Assembly: GCA_019418525.1 (NCBI GenBank) | Contig: DYBS01000043.1 | Location: forward strand, 1-13,273 | Length of the DNA: 13,273 nt | Reading direction: 5' to 3' | From: Clostridiales bacterium | GTDB taxonomy: Bacteria > Bacillota > Clostridia > Oscillospirales > Oscillospiraceae | Part shown: positions 5,508-13,273 of the stretch, piece after piece | Layout: every line of letters starts with the position of its first letter | Numbering within the stretch: the first letter of the stretch is position 1 | Made by a program: the position numbers and the translations under genes | The notes under the pieces: generated by a model | Seen by the model: only the letters and a program-made list of their open reading frames with translations | What the model was told of the DNA's origin: nothing | Databases searched by the model: none

Positions 5508-5536
5508 TTGACAGAGGAAAAAAACCATGGTAAAAT
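5508..5536 (+). promoter_or_regulatory. rpoB-rpoC promoter
   Basis: TTGACA (5508-5513, perfect) and TAAAAT (5531-5536, five of six) with a 17-base spacer containing seven A in a row. Transcription should begin near 5543, so rpoB would have a leader of about 195 nt. This is the only strong promoter seen ahead of rpoB. Confidence 0.87.
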
Positions 5537-5547
5537 AAGACGCTTAT

Positions 5548-5640
5548 ATGATGGCAGAGGATATTCCGCCATTTTTTATCGTTGAGATAACGATAGCATA
5601 TTTCCCAGAACAATGCAAGAGCGGGATGCAGGAATTTTAA
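5548..5640 (+). CDS. Possible 30-codon leader ORF in the rpoB 5' region
   Basis: A frame of 30 codons begins with two ATG codons (5548 and 5551), about five bases after the predicted transcription start, and ends with TAA at 5638-5640. There is no room for a Shine-Dalgarno site, so it could only be read as a leaderless message. The peptide (MMAEDIPPFFIVEITIAYF...) has no recognised family. It is listed because it covers the 5577-5595 hairpin and stops exactly one base before the second copy of the pairing sequence. It may well be a chance frame. Confidence 0.25.
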   Translation: MMAEDIPPFFIVEITIAYFPEQCKSGMQEF

Positions 5641-5659
5641 CAACGATACCGTGCGTATC
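5577..5659 (+). promoter_or_regulatory. Structured rpoB leader with two alternative pairings
   Basis: TATCGTT (5577-5583) forms a perfect hairpin with AACGATA (5589-5595). The same segment extended by one base, TATCGTTG (5577-5584), also pairs perfectly with CAACGATA (5641-5648), which otherwise lies in a small local hairpin, GATAC (5645-5649) with GTATC (5655-5659). The pairings exclude each other. Further down, GCGCCC (5689-5694) can pair with GGGCGC (5709-5714) just ahead of the rpoB ribosome-binding site. The pairings are seen directly; a regulatory role is inference. Confidence 0.4.
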
Positions 5660-5737
5660 ATTCCTGGCCGCGCCACCCGAAAAACCACGCGCCCGGCAGG
5701 ACAGGGCGGGGCGCACAGAAGAAAGGTGAATGAGAAG

Positions 5738-9435
<3,698 letters not shown>

Positions 9436-9439
<4 letters not shown>

Positions 9440-9481
9440 TCCAGGATCGTATTGTTCGTCAACTCAACAATTCTGGATCAT
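9436..9481 (+). other. Stem-loop between rpoB and rpoC
   Basis: ATGATCCAG (9436-9444) pairs perfectly with CTGGATCAT (9473-9481). Inside it ATTGTT (9451-9456) pairs with AACAAT (9466-9471) around a nine-base loop. The rpoB stop codon (9437-9439) is in the left arm, and the right arm ends two bases before the rpoC Shine-Dalgarno site AAGGAGG (9484-9490). No T-run follows, so it is not a terminator. It may be an RNA-processing or translation-control element. Confidence 0.65.
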
Positions 9482-9500
9482 GTAAGGAGGAAATCGCAAG

Positions 9501-13273
<3,773 letters not shown>

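Noticed and set aside
5651..5737. N-terminal extension of RpoB from an ATG or GTG upstream of 5738
   Set aside because: The added residues are basic and unlike the family, and the best-placed ribosome-binding site serves the ATG at 5738.

Overview
The window is GC-rich DNA (roughly 60-65% by eye) from a bacterial chromosome. The best guess is an anaerobic gut Clostridium of the Oscillospiraceae type (Flavonifractor, Lawsonibacter, Pseudoflavonifractor or Intestinimonas-like). Support comes from Firmicutes-type RpoB and RpoC, Shine-Dalgarno sites of the AGGAGG kind, sigma-A promoters, a DUF6809-like small protein, and a hairpin-rich intergenic repeat of a style I associate with these genomes. 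The genus is an inference.

Layout. 1-168: leader with a possible promoter. 169-1770 (+): a beta-CASP metallo-beta-lactamase ribonuclease. 1767-2015 (-): a small DUF6809-like protein converging on it with overlapping stop codons. Its near-consensus promoter lies in a short divergent region shared with a 70-residue XRE regulator (2095-2307, +). 2308-3066: about 760 bases with no convincing gene. Most of it is an element bounded by inverted repeats of about 90 bp, each with its own long hairpin, and with several perfect hairpins inside. 3067-4413 (+): TrmA/RlmD-family uracil-C5 RNA methyltransferase. 4419-5081 (+): a visibly AT-richer HNH-motif protein, probably cotranscribed with the methyltransferase. 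5208-5393 (+): a 61-residue single-pass membrane protein with its own promoter and a strong terminator. 5441-5737: rpoB promoter and a roughly 195-nt structured leader. 5738-9439 (+): complete rpoB. 9501-end (+): rpoC, cut by the window edge near its C-terminus.

How the genes relate. rpoB and rpoC form one transcription unit encoding the catalytic core of RNA polymerase, with a stem-loop at their junction. They have their own promoter, and the ribosomal protein genes that usually precede rpoB (rplJ, rplL) are not here. The RNase and the rRNA/tRNA methyltransferase both act on RNA, but nothing shows that they are coupled. The XRE/DUF6809 pair looks like a small self-contained regulatory unit. 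No complete new multi-gene system is evident. The least explained structures are the inverted-repeat element at 2361-3017 and the rpoB leader, which has a near-leaderless 30-codon ORF and two alternative pairings.
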